Of a stretch of DNA of 64,000 nucleotides, positions 26,654 to 36,328 are shown piece by piece (position 1 is the stretch's first letter; each line of letters begins with the position of its first letter). Under the pieces are notes generated by a model, which did not search any database, was not told the DNA's origin, and worked only from the letters and a program-made list of their open reading frames with translations. Position numbers and translations under genes: made by a program. Source of the stretch: UBA10324 sp038326325 (GTDB lineage Bacteria > Bacteroidota > Bacteroidia > Chitinophagales > UBA10324); assembly GCA_038326325.1 (NCBI GenBank), contig JBBQJW010000002.1, positions 124,001 to 188,000 on the forward strand, read 5' to 3'.

Positions 26654-27832
26654 TTACTTGAAGGCATTAATACCAGTTACATCCATTCCGGTGATTAATA
26701 AATGGATATCATGTGTCCCTTCATAAGTAACAACCGATTCCAGATTCATCATGTGGCGCATAATTGAATACTCACCCGTTATACCCATTCCTCCATGAAT
26801 TTGTCGCGCTTCTCTTGCAATGTTCAATGCTATTTCTACACTGTTACGCTTGGCCATACTTATTTGAGCAGGAGTTGCACGATTTTCATTTTTCAATAAT
26901 CCTAAACGCCAAACGAGTAACTGACCTTTAGTTATTTCAGTAATCATCTCAGCTAATTTTTTTTGCGTTAACTGAAATCCAGCAATTGGTTTCCCAAATT
27001 GAATACGCTGTTTTGAATAACGCAATGCCGAATCATAACAATCCATTGCTGCACCTAAAGCTCCCCAAGCAATGCCGTAACGGGCACTACTTAAACATCC
27101 GAGCGGGCCTTTCAATCCTTTTATGTTTGGAAAAATATTTTCTTTCGGGACTTTCACATTATCAAATACCAATTCGCCTGTTGCCGATGCTCGCAATGAC
27201 CACTTGCCATGCGTTTCCGGTGTAGTAAATCCCTCCATACCTCTTTCTACAATCAATCCGCGAATATCTCCTTTCTCATCTTTTGCCCATACAACTGCAA
27301 TATCAGCAAATGGAGAATTGCTAATCCACATTTTAGCACCATTCAATATCACATGATCGCCTTTGTCTTTATAATTTGAAATCATACTTGACGGGTCAGA
27401 ACCATGATCAGGTTCTGTTAATCCGAAGCAACCCATCAATTCGCCTTTGGCTAATTTTGGTAAATATTTTTTCTTTTGTTCTTCACTGCCATAAGCATAA
27501 ATCGGATACATCACTAACGAACCTTGCACTGAAGCAGTAGAACGAATTCCTGAATCGCATCTTTCTAATTCCTGCATAATTATTCCGTATGAAATCTGAT
27601 CTAAACCTGCTCCACCATATTCAACAGGAATGGTAGGACCGAAAGCTCCAATCTCAGCAAGTCCCGGTATTAAATGTTTAGGAAACTCAGCGCGCTGTGC
27701 ATAGTCTTCAATTATTGGTGAACAATTTTCTTTCACCCACGATCTTGCAGTATCACGAATTAGTTTGTGTTCATCTGTTAAAAATTCATCTAATAAATAA
27801 TAATCGGGGTGCTGGTATTGGTCTTTGTACAT
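26654..27832 (-). CDS. gcdH: Glutaryl-CoA dehydrogenase (acyl-CoA dehydrogenase family)
   Basis: A 392-residue FAD enzyme that oxidises and decarboxylates glutaryl-CoA to crotonyl-CoA in lysine and tryptophan breakdown. Family blocks: CFGLTEPDHGSDPSSM (FAD/substrate loop), NGAKMWISNSP, YSKQRIQFGKPIAGFQLTQKKLA, RQIHGGMGITGEYSIMRHMMNLESVVTYEGTHDIHLLI. The glutamate of YEGTHDIHLLI is the catalytic base, and that particular version (EGTHDIH) is typical of the glutaryl-CoA branch rather than short- or medium-chain dehydrogenases. Full length. Confidence 0.9.
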   Translation of the reverse strand: MYKDQYQHPDYYLLDEFLTDEHKLIRDTARSWVKENCSPIIEDYAQRAEFPKHLIPGLAEIGAFGPTIPVEYGGAGLDQISYGIIMQELERCDSGIRSTASVQGSLVMYPIYAYGSEEQKKKYLPKLAKGELMGCFGLTEPDHGSDPSSMISNYKDKGDHVILNGAKMWISNSPFADIAVVWAKDEKGDIRGLIVERGMEGFTTPETHGKWSLRASATGELVFDNVKVPKENIFPNIKGLKGPLGCLSSARYGIAWGALGAAMDCYDSALRYSKQRIQFGKPIAGFQLTQKKLAEMITEITKGQLLVWRLGLLKNENRATPAQISMAKRNSVEIALNIAREARQIHGGMGITGEYSIMRHMMNLESVVTYEGTHDIHLLITGMDVTGINAFK

Positions 27833-27978
27833 CTTTTTATTTTAAAGAGTGGCAAAAATAGAATTGATTTCAGCATGTGATAATTTAAATGAAATATAAT
27901 TTTAGAAAATTTTTCTTTTTCAATTTAATTGAAATACAGAATTAAAATTTTCTATTTGCCATTATAAAAAAATAAAAA

Positions 27979-28326
27979 ATGGTAATCAGTTTGGAAGGAA
28001 TGAAATTTCATGCACCACTCGGGTGGTACGATGAAGAGCAGTTGATAGGAGCAGATATTATTATTGATCTTGAAGTTGAAATTAATTTGGCCATACAGAC
28101 TAATGATCAGTTGACCCGCACAATTAATTATGAGACACTTTACGAAATGACAAAAAAAACTGCTCAAAAACCTTTTCGGTTAATTGAAACTTACTGTACT
28201 GAAATTATCAATTTAATTATTTTACAACTTAGGGTAAACAGAATAAAAATTAAAGTCACAAAATTAAATCCACCAATGCAAGGGCTTATAGGTGGCGCAA
28301 GTGTTACAATGGAAAGGTTGTTATAA
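27979..28326 (+). CDS. folB: Dihydroneopterin aldolase FolB
   Basis: A 115-residue tunnelling-fold enzyme that converts dihydroneopterin to hydroxymethyl-dihydropterin in folate synthesis. Features: FHAPLGWYDEEQLIGADIIIDLEVEIN (N-terminal strand with the substrate-binding Tyr and Glu), RTINYETLYEMTKK, PFRLIETYCTEIIN, and KIKVTKLNPPMQG with the catalytic-region lysine. Size is normal. Divergent from gcdH across 146 bp; no other folate gene is adjacent. Confidence 0.92.
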   Translation: MVISLEGMKFHAPLGWYDEEQLIGADIIIDLEVEINLAIQTNDQLTRTINYETLYEMTKKTAQKPFRLIETYCTEIINLIILQLRVNRIKIKVTKLNPPMQGLIGGASVTMERLL

Positions 28327-28329
28327 ATC

Positions 28330-30264
28330 TTATCGGTTAATTTTCTTTTTCAACATATCTAAATAGGCAGGATTGATATTGAACCCCAATTGTTGTGCGG
28401 TATGGGCATCTATCGATGCCTTTTCAAATTCATTTAATTTTAAATACACATCAGCTCTAAGGGCAAATAAGTTTCCGGCGTTTGGTGAATACAAAATAGC
28501 AGCATTGGCATCAGCAAGCGCTTCATTTAATTTATTTTGTTTCAAATAGCTTCGAGCCCGGTTACTGTAACAGTCGAAATAAGCCGGATTAATTTCAATT
28601 GCTTTTGTGTATGCCCAAATGGCACTGTCAATTTCTCCCTTCATATCGAGCAGGTTTCCCATGTTGCCATACGCATTTGAATTGCTGGGTTCGGTTTTTA
28701 AAACCATTTGAAAGTCACGATACGCCGAATCATATTTTTGAGCGATGCTGTACGCTATGCCTCGGTTCATGTAGGCACCCGGATATTCAGGATTATATTT
28801 TATGGCACTGTTACAGTCATCAATCGCTTGACGAATGTTTCCTTTCACCCTTAAAATATCGGAACGATTGATTAATGCTTCCGGATATTTCGATTGTAAT
28901 CGAATCGCTTCGTTAAATTGAATGAGTGCCTCATCAATTCGATTATTTTTTTGATAATAACTTCCAAGATTGTTGTGTGCAGTGGGAGCGTAGTTATATT
29001 TTTCAATGGTATCGAGCCAAAGTGTTTCGCTGTTTTTCCAGATATGAATTCGGTTATATGCCTGAACAGATTGAACAACTACAAGAATTATAACTGTAAC
29101 AGAACTCAATTGTTTTATGACAGAAGAAATTGTTTTTGATTTTTGAATTTCGTTCCAGCCAAAAGCAATCAGAAAAAATAATCCGAGATAAGCGAGGTAA
29201 GTGTAACGGTCAGCCATGATGGCTGAACCTACCGGAAGTATTTGTAGTAAGAGTGCTATATTAACTAAGAAAATTCCCAGCCCGAACAGCACTCCCCGAT
29301 TGGTTCTATAATTATAAATAATTATTGCTACCATCAGCAGAAGAAAAACAGGCGAACACCAAATAAGCCAACTGTATCCAACTCCTTTTAATGGATATGG
29401 ATAAAATGCTGAAAGAGGATATGCAATAATTGATTTATAGATATAACTGAAGAGAGAAAAAGCAGCGAATAACATTTTCTCAGGAAAAGTATAGTACGGA
29501 ATATCAGCAATGGATTTACTCAATGCCTGTGCTTTCACAGCCAATAATCCAAACGCAATGGATAAAATGAAGAATGGAATTTTTTCAATCAAGACTTTCC
29601 ATTCCCATTTTCTGTTTTTTAAATAATCAATCAGCAATAAAACTATTGGAAGTGTAACAGCTTGACCTTTTGATAGAAGAGAAAAAATAAAAGCGAGAAT
29701 ACAAATTGTATAACTCGCTGCTGATTTGCTTTTCGAATAAAATAAATACGCACACAAACTCATCAGGAAAAACAAAACATACATCACATCCTTCCGCTCG
29801 GCAATCCACGCGACTGATTCTGTGTGCGCTGGATGAATGGCAAACAATGCAGCAACTATTGCAGCGAACCAAGCAGACTCCATCAACAACAAAATGAAAA
29901 AGAAAACCAGCGCAGTGTTTATCAAATGAAAAATCACGGCAGTTTTATGATAACCTTTTGCTTCTTCTCCATATAATTTCCAATCAATAGCTAAAGATAA
30001 CATGGGAAGCGGATGATAATTTCCCATTACCTGCGGAGTGGTGAAGAAATCAGAAAATATTTTTGTGTTTAGATTTTTTGTAAGGTCATTATCTAAAACA
30101 TAACCTCTATCGTCCCAGTTTGTCCAGTCATTTTCTAAAGCAGGTAGGTAAACAAATAGCGTAAGCAGTATAACTCCAGAGAGTAAAAACCATTTCAAAT
30201 TTTTATTCGGAGATTTTGATGTAACAGTCTTTTGTTCAGCTTCTTTTTTCTTTTGCTTCTTCAT
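28330..30264 (-). CDS. TMTC-like membrane glycosyltransferase with C-terminal TPR repeats
   Basis: A 644-residue protein. The N-terminal part (about 20-405) has roughly ten membrane segments with the early loop DWTNWDDRGYVLDN (acidic, metal or donor site) and AIHPAHTESVAWIAERKDVM, as in TMTC-type O-mannosyltransferases and related Bacteroidota proteins. The C-terminal part (about 425-635) holds six tetratricopeptide repeats (for example APTAHNNLGSYYQKNNRIDEAL). By analogy it may glycosylate exported proteins using a lipid-linked sugar while the TPRs grip the acceptor. Acceptor and sugar unknown. A very basic N-terminal tail (KKQKKKEAEQK) is cytoplasmic. Confidence 0.78.
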   Translation of the reverse strand: MKKQKKKEAEQKTVTSKSPNKNLKWFLLSGVILLTLFVYLPALENDWTNWDDRGYVLDNDLTKNLNTKIFSDFFTTPQVMGNYHPLPMLSLAIDWKLYGEEAKGYHKTAVIFHLINTALVFFFILLLMESAWFAAIVAALFAIHPAHTESVAWIAERKDVMYVLFFLMSLCAYLFYSKSKSAASYTICILAFIFSLLSKGQAVTLPIVLLLIDYLKNRKWEWKVLIEKIPFFILSIAFGLLAVKAQALSKSIADIPYYTFPEKMLFAAFSLFSYIYKSIIAYPLSAFYPYPLKGVGYSWLIWCSPVFLLLMVAIIIYNYRTNRGVLFGLGIFLVNIALLLQILPVGSAIMADRYTYLAYLGLFFLIAFGWNEIQKSKTISSVIKQLSSVTVIILVVVQSVQAYNRIHIWKNSETLWLDTIEKYNYAPTAHNNLGSYYQKNNRIDEALIQFNEAIRLQSKYPEALINRSDILRVKGNIRQAIDDCNSAIKYNPEYPGAYMNRGIAYSIAQKYDSAYRDFQMVLKTEPSNSNAYGNMGNLLDMKGEIDSAIWAYTKAIEINPAYFDCYSNRARSYLKQNKLNEALADANAAILYSPNAGNLFALRADVYLKLNEFEKASIDAHTAQQLGFNINPAYLDMLKKKINR

Positions 30265-30320
30265 GTTTATGCAGTACGAAAATAATTTTTTGTTTACTTT
30301 ACTTCTTCAAATCAATCCAC

Positions 30321-31304
30321 ATGAACAAAGTAACAGCGATTCTTTTTTGCACCTTTTCCATTTTAACATTTAAAGGATTTGCGCAAACAACTGAAAATGT
30401 AAACTTCAATAATTATTCGAGCGCTTCCGATAACGATTTTGTCAATTGGTTTTCGGGTGGAAATGGGTTGAATCAAATTACGACGAATGGAATTACGGGA
30501 GGAAGCCTTTCCGTTCCTGATTCAGTGAATTGGGGAAACGACGAAATGAATTATTGTTCGAAGTATGTCGGTGATTTGTTGGTGCCTACAAACACCAGTG
30601 TATGTTTCAAGTATGACACAGCCCTAATAAATCTTCCAGGATTTGATCGCGGAGTTTCCATTTGGCTGAAACCTTCTTCCGATTTCAATCATTATATTAT
30701 CGCTTCTTATTCTCATCAAAAAAGAATTGAAATACTTTCTTATTCGTGGACGAATAATCCGGGGCCTTTGCTTTCTCTTGTTCAGGGGAATTGGTATCAA
30801 TTGGTTCTCGCGACTACTTTTTTATCCGGCGATTCAGTTGGAATACACGCTGAAGTGAACGACCTTGGTGTAACAGGCGTCGGAACTCCGACATTGCTCG
30901 CGCAATCGAACGGAGCGATAGCGGACTCAATTTTTGCTAATGACAACGCGATTCAAATTGGAGTGAGTGGAACCCGCAAGGGAGGAGCGATATATCTCGA
31001 TGACTTTCATTTTTCGGGACACAAGAGCGCCGATAGTTGCGTGATAGTCGTTAATTCAGTGAATGGCTTAAACTCTGCGGATGATTTTATTTTCTCCAAT
31101 GAAAATAGTCGTTTTCAACTTTTCAACAATCATTCTTCGTTGATGAACATTGAAATTGTAAATCTTTCAGGGGAAATAATTTCGACCGTTACAGTGGCGA
31201 ATGTTTTTTCATGGGATGCTTCACAAATTCCTTCTGGAATTTATTTCCTGAAAGCGAAATCGGTTGATGGAAATTTAGTGAAGAAGTTCGCCGTGATAAA
31301 ATAA
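30321..31304 (+). CDS. Secreted protein with T9SS type A sorting domain
   Basis: The 327-residue product has a signal peptide (about 1-22, GFAQ), a jelly-roll-like body with no catalytic motif I can identify, and a C-terminal type A sorting domain (about 255-327; NIEIVNLSGEIIST, SGIYFLKAKSVDG, KKFAVIK). The body begins VNFNNYSSASDNDFVNWF and includes GAIYLDDFHFSG, as in laminin-G-like or carbohydrate-binding folds. Exported to the surface or released. Convergent and nearly abutting (3 bp) the ABC exporter gene. Confidence 0.8.
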   Translation: MNKVTAILFCTFSILTFKGFAQTTENVNFNNYSSASDNDFVNWFSGGNGLNQITTNGITGGSLSVPDSVNWGNDEMNYCSKYVGDLLVPTNTSVCFKYDTALINLPGFDRGVSIWLKPSSDFNHYIIASYSHQKRIEILSYSWTNNPGPLLSLVQGNWYQLVLATTFLSGDSVGIHAEVNDLGVTGVGTPTLLAQSNGAIADSIFANDNAIQIGVSGTRKGGAIYLDDFHFSGHKSADSCVIVVNSVNGLNSADDFIFSNENSRFQLFNNHSSLMNIEIVNLSGEIISTVTVANVFSWDASQIPSGIYFLKAKSVDGNLVKKFAVIK

Positions 31305-31307
31305 TTT

Positions 31308-33167
31308 CTATTCCTCAACAGTTACTACTTCTTCAATGCTCCGGGTTTCAAATTGCAATTCGCTAAGCTTTCGATAAAGCCCGTTTTCAATCCGCATCAA
31401 CTCTTCATGTGTACCTGATTCAGAAATAATCCCTTTATCAAGCACAAGAATTTTATCTGCATTTCTAATGGTGGAAAGACGATGAGCAATAATAAACGAA
31501 GTGCGGTTCTTCATTAATTCTTCCAATGCTTCTTGTACTAATTTTTCTGATTCAGAATCAAGCGAGCTCGTTGCTTCATCTAAAATTAATATTGCCGGAT
31601 TTTTTAAAACTGCTCTTGCTATTGCAATTCGTTGGCGCTGACCTCCAGAAAGTTTAATTCCTCTTTCGCCAACAATTGTTTCATACTTTTCGGGGAAAGA
31701 TTCGATGAACGAATGTGCATTTGCTTTTTGCGCAGCGGCAATAATTTCAGCAGTTGTTGCATTCGGTTTTCCGTATCGGATATTTTCGGTAATAGTTCCA
31801 CCGAACAAAATCACATCTTGCGGAACATAAGCCATCTGCTTTCGCAATTGGGTTAAATGAAATAGAGCGGAAGGTTTATTGTCAAAAAATATTTTTCCAC
31901 TCGAAGGTTGATAGAACTGTAACAGTAATCCCGCGATGGTTGATTTGCCGGCACCACTCGGGCCAACAATTGCCACTTTCTGTCCTTGCTTAATAAAGAA
32001 GGAAATAACTTTCAATACTTCAATTTCTTTTCTCGAAGGATAACTGAAAGCCAGATGTTTGAATTCAACATCGCCGATAATTTTATTCTCAGGTGTAACA
32101 GTTACATTATTAACTTCTATCTGTTCAGGAACTTCATGAATTAATTCACGCACCCGTTGTGTTGCACCAATTGTTTTTTGCAATTGACTATACACTTCTG
32201 CAAAGCCCGCCATTGAGCCGCCGACAAATGTGGTGTAAATAATAAATGAAGTAAGTTGCCCGACTGTAAGTTCACCACTTTGAATCATCACCGAACCATA
32301 CCACATTACCAACACAATTGCACCGAACATGGAGAAAATTAAAAAAGATGCGAACACTCCACGATACCGGGCATTCTTCAATGCGATGATCACCACTTTA
32401 TCAAGAGTGCTTCTGTAACGGTTTGTTTCATAACCTTCGTTAGTAAATGCTTTTACATTCGTAATTCCCTGCAATGTTTCTTCAACTATGGTTCCTGATT
32501 CAGCTAACTGGTCTTGCGCTTTACGCGATAATTTCCTTATCACTTTTCCGAATAATACCGCTGCAAGAATCACAACCGGGAAAACAGAAAGCATAACTAA
32601 AGTAAGTCGCGGCGAAATATTAAAGATGAGTGTCATGCCAATGCACAATACAATTATTTGTCGTAGAAACTCAGCAAGTGTGTTTGTAATTGTATCCTGA
32701 ATTTGTGAAAGATCGGATGATAAACGACTTGCTAATTCACCAACTCTTCTGTTAGAAAAAAAACTCATAGGTAATGAAATAATGCGGCTATAAGTTTCGC
32801 GGCGCATATCTGCTAAAGTTTTTTCCCCGGTGATTGCGAACAGATAAATGCGAGAGAAATAAAACACTGCCTGAAAACTTAACACGCCCATTAAGAAGAG
32901 AGCGAGATTATTAATGTTGGCAAACAATCCAGTTCCTTTCCCTTGTAACAGTGCAGTATCAATCAACTTACCTGTTGCGTAAGGGAACGACATTGTTGCA
33001 AGGTTGCTGAGAAAAAGAAAAATTAATCCGCCTATAAAATATCCGCGATAGGGTTTTGCAAAACGCAAAAGATCCATCGCCTCTTTTAAATTGCTGCGAT
33101 TGATTTTTGCTTTAGGTACTTCTTCATTTGTTGTTTCTTCCTGGGAATTAAAACCGCGCCGAGCCAA
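31308..33167 (-). CDS. ABC exporter, fused membrane and ATPase domains (MsbA-like)
   Basis: A 619-residue half-transporter. The N-terminal type I exporter domain (about 35-330) has six membrane segments and SLPMSFFSNRRVGELASRLSSD at the first coupling helix. The ATPase domain (about 355-600) has Walker A GPSGAGKST (about 400), signature LSGGQRQRIAIARA (about 505), Walker B ILILDEATSSLD and the H-loop IIAHRLST. It probably exports a lipid, LPS precursor or peptide; the substrate cannot be told. Transcribed alone; a terminator of the upstream surface protein gene separates them. Confidence 0.93.
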   Translation of the reverse strand: MARRGFNSQEETTNEEVPKAKINRSNLKEAMDLLRFAKPYRGYFIGGLIFLFLSNLATMSFPYATGKLIDTALLQGKGTGLFANINNLALFLMGVLSFQAVFYFSRIYLFAITGEKTLADMRRETYSRIISLPMSFFSNRRVGELASRLSSDLSQIQDTITNTLAEFLRQIIVLCIGMTLIFNISPRLTLVMLSVFPVVILAAVLFGKVIRKLSRKAQDQLAESGTIVEETLQGITNVKAFTNEGYETNRYRSTLDKVVIIALKNARYRGVFASFLIFSMFGAIVLVMWYGSVMIQSGELTVGQLTSFIIYTTFVGGSMAGFAEVYSQLQKTIGATQRVRELIHEVPEQIEVNNVTVTPENKIIGDVEFKHLAFSYPSRKEIEVLKVISFFIKQGQKVAIVGPSGAGKSTIAGLLLQFYQPSSGKIFFDNKPSALFHLTQLRKQMAYVPQDVILFGGTITENIRYGKPNATTAEIIAAAQKANAHSFIESFPEKYETIVGERGIKLSGGQRQRIAIARAVLKNPAILILDEATSSLDSESEKLVQEALEELMKNRTSFIIAHRLSTIRNADKILVLDKGIISESGTHEELMRIENGLYRKLSELQFETRSIEEVVTVEE

Positions 33168-33271
33168 TGTTTAATTTGATGATTTTGTGATTTAATAATT
33201 TGATGATTGCAATACTAAGAATTGTACTGCATTTCTGTTTGACGATTATCATTGCACGATATTTTTAAAAT

Positions 33272-33302
33272 AAAAAAAACGGCTGTCCAAACTGAACAGC
33301 CG
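33272..33302 (-). terminator. Terminator of the SprB-repeat surface protein gene
   Basis: On the minus strand the stem CGGCTGT/ACAGCCG (33280-33286 and 33296-33302) is followed by eight T residues (33279-33272), 24 bp after the stop codon of the gene upstream. Confidence 0.88.
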
Positions 33303-33325
33303 CATATAATTTTAAAAGCTGAAAT

Positions 33326-36133
33326 TTATTCTACAGCAATTTTCCCGTTAGCAATAATTTTTCCTTCACTTGAAATAGTGTACAGATAAATTCCCTGAGC
33401 TAAGTTTTTGCGATTGAATGAAAATTGTTTTGAAGATATGTTTTTCTGTTCAGCTACTTTTTCACCCAACACATTATTTAATTGAAAATCAAAAGTTGTT
33501 TTCACTCCATCTACTTTTATGGTAGTTGATTCGGTAAAAGGGTTGGGGTAAGCTGTAACTGTAACAGTATTGCCGATAATATTTTTAACTGAATTGATAA
33601 TTGAATTCTGTACAGTATTCGTAACTACGGGTGAGTTGTAATCAAAATAAATAGAGGCATTATTTTCTATCACAGTTCCTATTGGCAAATTGCTTTTTTG
33701 TTTGATACTGAAAGTGATGAAGCCCTTACTTGCAGGTTCATTAGTGGAGCTATCAACTAATTCAATCGGGTTAAAAATCCAGGTTAGAATTCCGATTCCA
33801 GAAATATCAAATGATTCGTAGTTGTGGCTTGAAGTTAAATTCTGAACTGAAGTCGGATCAAGATATTGCGATAAGGTATCTTTTACAATTACAAAATTTG
33901 TCGTGTCGTTTCCTGTGTTTTGAAAATGAATGGTATAAGTGAGAACCGAATCTGAATTTAAAATATTACCAGAAGGAGAAACTTCTTTTGAGTTCGGGTC
34001 GTGTGAACCTGTTACAGGTTCTGAAAAGTGCATGTGATTATTTACTGAATCGCAATCGCCCGAAGTAGGAGAAATGTAAAAATCGCTTTGCAATAAATAA
34101 CTCGTAGGTAAACTTGCAGGTACAGTAAAGAAATTGCGGAATCGCCCGTTCCAATTATAACTCGGTGATGGAACATCAACGGCGGCTACGGTCCATGTTA
34201 ATGAATGAGCAACAGCATCGTGCACAGGAATTGGAGCCATACTATAATCGTAAATTAAATTGGGATCATAGAAAAATGTTGCAGTTGCAGTTCCTGTAAA
34301 AGCTGTTGGTGATTGATTGAACGGCATCACCCAATATTCTTTTGTGAATCCCGGATTAGCGGATGTCCAACCAGGATGGTCATTCAAATCAAAACCTGTT
34401 GAACCAACAAAACCGAAATTATTATTTGATGATGTATCGCCAACTCCGGTGAATGTCACAACTCCTGTTGCAGTACACACATAGAGATTTCCGCATATCC
34501 CATATCCCCACAGATTAGCAGTGATTGTAAATGTTCCAGAGATTCCAATGTTGATTGAATAATTTCCGTTGGAATCAACATAACCATAATAAGTTTGTCC
34601 GCTTCCGGTTGCGGAAACTGTTACACTATTAACTGCGCCTTCGCCTGCATCAAGAATGCAGTTTCCATTTATATCGTTGTAAACTGTTCCCTGAATTATA
34701 TTGTAACAAGTTGAAGTTAAAACTGAATATCCTGATGTTGAACATCCAAGTGCATCAGTAATTGTAACAGTGTAGGTTCCAGCGCCAAGATTGATAATTG
34801 TTTGATCTGTTGTTCCATTGCTCCACAAATAAGTGTATGGAGAAATTCCACCATAAGCAGTTGCAGTAAGCGAGCCATTGGAAGCACAGTTCGGCTGTAC
34901 TTGTGTGATATAAGAATAAAAATAAAAAGTAGCGTTTAAAAATGAAACAGAGGAACAACCTCCAGCTTCAGAAACTGTTACATAGTAAAAACCCGCCGGA
35001 ACATTCAGAATTGAATTATCTGTGGAGCCGCTACTCCATTCATAAGTATAAGGTAATGTTCCGCCACTTGCGTTGGCAAAAATATTTCCGTGATTACCGC
35101 ACGAGGGGCTTTGAGTTGCCGGAGAAAGAATTAAAACATTTGAGTCAATAACTGTTACACTTTGAAAACCTACACATAAATTCTGATCGGTGACTGTAAC
35201 AGTATAATTTCCGGGAGATAAGTTGCTCAGGTCTTCCGTTGTTTCACTATTGCTCCAGATATAACTGTAAGGTGAAACCCCACCTGTTGGTGTTATGTCA
35301 ATGCTTCCGTTACTGTTTCCACAGATTGCATTGGAATGAGTTTCAGAAACTGATGGTCCGTTAATATTTGAGACAATTACATTTTGAGTGGCTGTGCATC
35401 CACCTGTTTCTGTAACTGTTACATCATAAATTCCGGCTGAAATATTATTCAGGTCTTCAGTTGTCTCTGTATTACTCCAGAAATAAGTGAAAGGATTTCC
35501 GGTTGATGTAACAGTTAAATCAATTGAGCCGTTACTATTACCGCAACCCGCATCAATATGAGTTTCTGATAGCGCTATATTGGTTCCAACATTCTGCAAA
35601 ACAAAACTCTGACCGTTTCCGGCGCAACCCATTGCATCAATCACCGAAACCCAGTATGTACCTGCAGTTAAGTTTGTAAGGTTTTGAGTATTCGCACCAT
35701 TGCTCCACAGATAAACATACGGAGGGGTTCCGCCTGTTACAGCTAATGTTATAGCACCATTTGCATTGCCGCATGAAGGATTAGTTTGAGTACCTGTAAC
35801 AAATAAAGGGGGAGAAACAAAAATGTAATTTATCATCGTTGCTGTATCTGCATTTCCCCCACCATCTGTTACAATCAGTGAAACAGTAAAAACCCCTGGT
35901 ACAGGGTATTGGTACACTGGGCTTGGAACTGTACTTATTGAACCATCACCAAAATCCCATAACCATGTTACAGGATTGCCTGTGCTTTGATCAAGGAATG
36001 ATATAGAATATCCAAGGCAAATATTAGTAGGTCCGTTTATAGTAAATGCTGCATTAAGCTGTGCCTGACTTGATGAAGCGGTAAACAGAAATGAAACAAA
36101 AAATGCAATGGAAATGGATGTAAAAAATTTCAT
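33326..36133 (-). CDS. SprB-repeat/PKD surface protein with DUF7619 and T9SS type A domains
   Basis: A surface protein of about 935 residues. Signal peptide (MKFFTSISIAFFVSF, SSQAQ); one PKD domain (WLWDFGDGSIST); five to six SprB-like repeats (for example ITPTGGVSPYSYIWSNSETTEDLSNLSPGNYTVTVTD, split here by family consensus), each with a Cys pair; a SdrD-like segment (YNDINGNCILDAGEG, calcium-binding-like Asp/Asn); a DUF7619 conserved domain (SHDPNSKEVSPSGNIL, YTIHFQNTGND, ASIYFDYNSPVVTNT); and a type A sorting domain (TAYPNPFTESTTI, GIYLYTISSEGKII). An ATG at 36154 would add seven residues; the ATG used here gives the better signal peptide. Paralogue of the two genes at 46.9-52.8 kb. Probable adhesin. 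Confidence 0.88.
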   Translation of the reverse strand: MKFFTSISIAFFVSFLFTASSSQAQLNAAFTINGPTNICLGYSISFLDQSTGNPVTWLWDFGDGSISTVPSPVYQYPVPGVFTVSLIVTDGGGNADTATMINYIFVSPPLFVTGTQTNPSCGNANGAITLAVTGGTPPYVYLWSNGANTQNLTNLTAGTYWVSVIDAMGCAGNGQSFVLQNVGTNIALSETHIDAGCGNSNGSIDLTVTSTGNPFTYFWSNTETTEDLNNISAGIYDVTVTETGGCTATQNVIVSNINGPSVSETHSNAICGNSNGSIDITPTGGVSPYSYIWSNSETTEDLSNLSPGNYTVTVTDQNLCVGFQSVTVIDSNVLILSPATQSPSCGNHGNIFANASGGTLPYTYEWSSGSTDNSILNVPAGFYYVTVSEAGGCSSVSFLNATFYFYSYITQVQPNCASNGSLTATAYGGISPYTYLWSNGTTDQTIINLGAGTYTVTITDALGCSTSGYSVLTSTCYNIIQGTVYNDINGNCILDAGEGAVNSVTVSATGSGQTYYGYVDSNGNYSINIGISGTFTITANLWGYGICGNLYVCTATGVVTFTGVGDTSSNNNFGFVGSTGFDLNDHPGWTSANPGFTKEYWVMPFNQSPTAFTGTATATFFYDPNLIYDYSMAPIPVHDAVAHSLTWTVAAVDVPSPSYNWNGRFRNFFTVPASLPTSYLLQSDFYISPTSGDCDSVNNHMHFSEPVTGSHDPNSKEVSPSGNILNSDSVLTYTIHFQNTGNDTTNFVIVKDTLSQYLDPTSVQNLTSSHNYESFDISGIGILTWIFNPIELVDSSTNEPASKGFITFSIKQKSNLPIGTVIENNASIYFDYNSPVVTNTVQNSIINSVKNIIGNTVTVTAYPNPFTESTTIKVDGVKTTFDFQLNNVLGEKVAEQKNISSKQFSFNRKNLAQGIYLYTISSEGKIIANGKIAVE

Positions 36134-36328
36134 GTGGTGATTATTTGACTGCAAGATAATAAGATGATATTAGCTGACTTAAAAAATGTATCTAACATCT
36201 TACCCTTGTAAAATTTCAACATCAATATTTGTTAGCTGAACAACACTTTGCAATTGCGTTGTTGATTTATTTTATGCTTACCCTTTATTGCCGAATATAT
36301 TTTTAACCGCATTCCTAAAAAAGATAAA